This document shows positions 61,619 through 64,000 of a DNA stretch of 64,000 nucleotides, piece after piece. Source of the stretch: Silvibacterium bohemicum (GTDB lineage Bacteria; Acidobacteriota; Terriglobia; Terriglobales; Acidobacteriaceae); assembly GCF_001006305.1 (NCBI RefSeq), contig NZ_LBHJ01000002.1, positions 310,001-374,000 on the forward strand, in the 5' to 3' direction. The notes under the pieces are model-generated. The model did not search any database. It worked only from the letters and a program-made list of their open reading frames with translations, and had not been told where the DNA came from. The position numbers were made by a program, and so were the translations under genes. Numbering within the stretch: position 1 is the stretch's first letter; the number at the start of each line of letters is the position of its first letter.

Positions 61619-63588
61619 GAACGTCTCTCCAATAAGGAAATAATGCTGTCTGCGTCGTAGACACAGCCACCCCAGACGCCGCCGCTGGCGTGAACCAGCG
61701 CAGCCCAGAGACGCGTGTCTTCGGGAAGAGCGGGATGCGGCTTCAGATCGGGCCGCGGTTTGCGCTGTTCAAGGCGGCGCGTGCCTTCTTCAGCGCCGAA
61801 GGTTGCGTGAGCGTCGCCGATGAGATGGACCGAGCCGGTGAGCTTCTCGCGGTCGATGACTATTTCGATCACGTCTCCCTCTTGCACCTTGCCGATGGGG
61901 CCTCCGGCAAGCGCTTCGGGAGAGATATGTCCAATGCATGCACCAGTGGAGACGCCGCTGAAGCGCGCATCGGTGAGCACGGCGACATGCTTGCAGTGTG
62001 GAAGCTGCTTGAGCGCAGAGGTGACCTGATAAATCTCCTGCATGCCTGCGCCCGCCGGTCCGCCGCAGATCAGCACGATGACATCGCCGTGCGCGACCGC
62101 GCCGTTCTTGATGGCCTCGATGGCTGCGGTTTCGGTTATGAAGACTTTGGCTGGTCCGATGTGGCTATAAACATTTCCTTCTTCGATCAGCGATGGATCG
62201 ATGGCCGTACTCTTGATCACCGAGCCTTCGGGAGCAAGATTTCCGGCGGGAAAGCACACGGTCGACGTGAGGCCGCGCGATCGGGCGCGATCCGGCGACA
62301 TGATGACGTCGTCGGGATCGATGCCGTCTGTATTCTGAAGAACGCTTCGCAACTCCCGGCGGCGCGAACTCTCTTTCCACCAGTCGAGACTGGCGTCGAG
62401 CGTCTCTCCCGTTACCGTTTTCACGCTGGTGTCGAGCAACCCTGCGTCGCGCAGGTGGAGCATGACTTCGGGCACGCCTCCAGCGAGAAAGACCTGGACG
62501 GTGGCAAAGTTGCGCGGGCCATTGGGGAGCGCGTCGACCAGCCGTGGAACCTGCCGGTTGATCTCCGCCCATTCCGCTGCGGTTGGCCGCGGCAGCTTTG
62601 CGGCATGAGCGATAGCCGGAATATGTAACAGCAGGTTGGTGGAACCGCCGAAGGCCGCATGCAGCACGATGGCGTTACGGATGGCCGCGGGCGTGAGCAC
62701 ATCAGCGGTTCCTATTTGTAACTGATGCAGACGCAAAAGTCCGCGGGCCGAGCGGCGAGCGGCATCGAGCCATACAGGCTGGCCGGAAGGGGCGAGCGCG
62801 GTATGCGGCAGGGCGAGGCCGAGAGCTTCGGCGACAACCTGCGACGTGGCCGCAGTTCCCAGGAACTGGCATCCCCCGCCGGGAGAGGCGCAGGCTCGGC
62901 AGCCGACTTCGGCGGCGTACTCAAGCGTGATCTGGTCTTGCGCGAAACGCGCGCCGATGGTCTGGACCTTCCCCGCATCCTCACCGGATTCAGGCAGGAG
63001 AGTGACGCCTCCGGGGACAAGCACGGTCGGCGTCTTGCCAGCCGAGGCCAGCGCCATCATCATCGCCGGCAGGCCCTTGTCGCAGGTGGCGATGCCGAGC
63101 ACTCCTTTGCCGGTGGGCAGCGAGCGCATGAGGCGGCGAAGCACGATGGCTGCATCGTTGCGAAAGGGCAGCGAATCCATCATGCCTGTGGTGCCCTGGG
63201 TGCGGCCGTCGCAGGGATCGGTGCAGGCGCCGGCGAAGGGGACAGCGCGCATTTCCTTCAACTCGCGCGCGGCTTCGGCGACGAGCAGGCCTACCTCCCA
63301 GTGCCCGGTATGAAAGCCGAGCGCAATGGGATGGCCGTCGTCGGCGCGCAGGCCGCCGTGGGTGCTGAGGATGAGGAATTCGGGATCGAGCAGCCGCTGC
63401 GGCTCCCAGCCCATGCCGGCGTTCTGGCTCAGGCCGAAGAGATTTCCCGAGGGCTGAGTGAGCAGCATCTCCGCAGAGATGGGCAGAAGTCCCGACGGAC
63501 CGGGCGCGTGGGTGGTCACGCGACGAAGTGCGGGATCGTCCGTTTCAAGAACCGAGCTGAGCGAGATTGCGGCGATGGGAAGACTCAC
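61615..63588 (-). CDS. YjhG/YagF-type D-xylonate dehydratase (IlvD/Edd family)
   Basis: A 657-residue Fe-S dehydratase, the length of E. coli YjhG/YagF (about 655). Cluster ligands: Cys in [20 protein letters not shown] (about 119-138), Cys in [13 protein letters not shown] (about 170-182) and Cys in [20 protein letters not shown] (about 232-251). The C-terminal domain carries [20 protein letters not shown]. It removes water from D-xylonate to give 2-keto-3-deoxyxylonate. GTG start at 63588. It is coupled to the FAH-fold gene by a 4-bp overlap. No xylose dehydrogenase or transporter is adjacent. Confidence 0.92.
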   Translation of the reverse strand: MSLPIAAISLSSVLETDDPALRRVTTHAPGPSGLLPISAEMLLTQPSGNLFGLSQNAGMGWEPQRLLDPEFLILSTHGGLRADDGHPIALGFHTGHWEVGLLVAEAARELKEMRAVPFAGACTDPCDGRTQGTTGMMDSLPFRNDAAIVLRRLMRSLPTGKGVLGIATCDKGLPAMMMALASAGKTPTVLVPGGVTLLPESGEDAGKVQTIGARFAQDQITLEYAAEVGCRACASPGGGCQFLGTAATSQVVAEALGLALPHTALAPSGQPVWLDAARRSARGLLRLHQLQIGTADVLTPAAIRNAIVLHAAFGGSTNLLLHIPAIAHAAKLPRPTAAEWAEINRQVPRLVDALPNGPRNFATVQVFLAGGVPEVMLHLRDAGLLDTSVKTVTGETLDASLDWWKESSRRRELRSVLQNTDGIDPDDVIMSPDRARSRGLTSTVCFPAGNLAPEGSVIKSTAIDPSLIEEGNVYSHIGPAKVFITETAAIEAIKNGAVAHGDVIVLICGGPAGAGMQEIYQVTSALKQLPHCKHVAVLTDARFSGVSTGACIGHISPEALAGGPIGKVQEGDVIEIVIDREKLTGSVHLIGDAHATFGAEEGTRRLEQRKPRPDLKPHPALPEDTRLWAALVHASGGVWGGCVYDADSIISLLERRS

Positions 63589-63819
63589 TTTCCATTCGCA
63601 GTATAGAAGTCGACGGAGATGTGCGCAGCGCTGCCCCCGATTTTTTCCATTACCCGATGCTTTGAAAAATGCTTCAATGCGAACGGGTTATACGGCCAAA
63701 AGCAGGCATGCAGTGCACGTCCGCATTCCTCATGAATCTTTTTGGGCGAATCTTTTTTGCGCGCAGCTCGTGGAATTCACTGCAATCCAGCTATTCTGTT
63801 GTTTCGCAATCCTCTTTCA

Positions 63820-64000
63820 ATGAAAAAACTTCGAGTAGGCGTTCTGTTTGGTGGGCGTAGCGGCGAGCATGAGGTTTCGCTACTGTCGGCGGCTTCGGTT
63901 CTGAAGGCGATCAATCGCAAAAAGTACGAGATTGTGCCCATCGGCATCACCAAGGGGGGCCGCTGGGTCACTTCCTCCGATGCTGAGCGGCTGCTTGGCG
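63820..64000 (+). CDS. ddl: D-alanine--D-alanine ligase (partial, runs off the window)
   Basis: The first 60 codons of a Ddl ligase: [20 protein letters not shown] is the signature start of the pre-ATP-grasp domain, continuing [20 protein letters not shown] and [10 protein letters not shown]. The enzyme joins two D-alanines with ATP for peptidoglycan precursors. The gene continues beyond 64000. Other cell-wall genes are not nearby within the window. Confidence 0.93.
   Translation, partial: MKKLRVGVLFGGRSGEHEVSLLSAASVLKAINRKKYEIVPIGITKGGRWVTSSDAERLLG

Overview
The window looks like a chromosomal stretch from an Acidobacteriota genome, most likely class Terriglobia (Acidobacteriaceae or a relative). 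This is inferred from gene content, not from a marker search. The pointers are a very large TonB-dependent receptor with an N-terminal carboxypeptidase-regulatory domain, two CRTAC1-type (FG-GAP/VCBS plus ASPIC/UnbV) secreted proteins, several secreted TPR proteins, a multihaem cytochrome c, a Ser/Thr kinase fused to TPRs, high GC, frequent GTG/TTG starts and many short interspersed repeats. There is no rRNA operon, CRISPR array, prophage or complete IS element.

0-13.5 kb: a GH108-type muramidase, two divergently arranged secreted proteins of unknown function, a GAF-GGDEF diguanylate cyclase, a Tat-exported aldo/keto reductase, a myo-inositol oxygenase, a Fic-domain AMPylase on a lower-GC island with an apparently leaderless, operator-covered promoter, a sugar permease preceded by an unlisted 38-residue membrane ORF, an SDR/secreted-protein pair and a GT-C type membrane protein. 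13.5-28.6 kb: tRNA-Arg(CCG), ndk, a Phd/VapC-type toxin-antitoxin module with a decayed coiled-coil gene beside it, sucCD, trpD, a hexapeptide acyltransferase, an M50 protease, trpS-scpA, a REP-associated transposase (RAYT) relative, a DHFR-like reductase, a Pit phosphate transporter behind a candidate Pho box, then scpB-rluB. This core-gene stretch carries the most unusual DNA: four heptanucleotide repeat arrays (one inside trpD), two 75-bp arrays of a shared 15-bp unit, and REP-like palindromes, one of which encodes the end of the reductase next to the RAYT gene.

28.6-48.3 kb: an envelope/secretion region. It holds a secreted TPR protein, a NIF3-family protein with a signal peptide, a Tat-type CRTAC1 protein, a seven-haem cytochrome, then the TonB receptor, a second TPR protein and a second CRTAC1 protein (the last two overlapping by 4 bp). 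This receptor/TPR/CRTAC1/cytochrome grouping is the best candidate for an undescribed multi-gene system. It is followed by a GNAT acetyltransferase, a secreted Met/His-rich protein, an exported M24 peptidase and a nicotinamidase.

48.3-64 kb: a secreted lectin-like/ASH-domain protein, a giant kinase-TPR sensor, a secreted amidase, a hexose-6-phosphate mutarotase, an MscS-type channel with a long periplasmic coiled coil, and an overlapping pair for D-xylonate catabolism (YjhG/YagF-type dehydratase plus an FAH-fold enzyme). The window ends inside ddl (D-Ala-D-Ala ligase). Most operons are short (two genes, 4-bp overlaps), and strong Rho-independent hairpins separate several of them.
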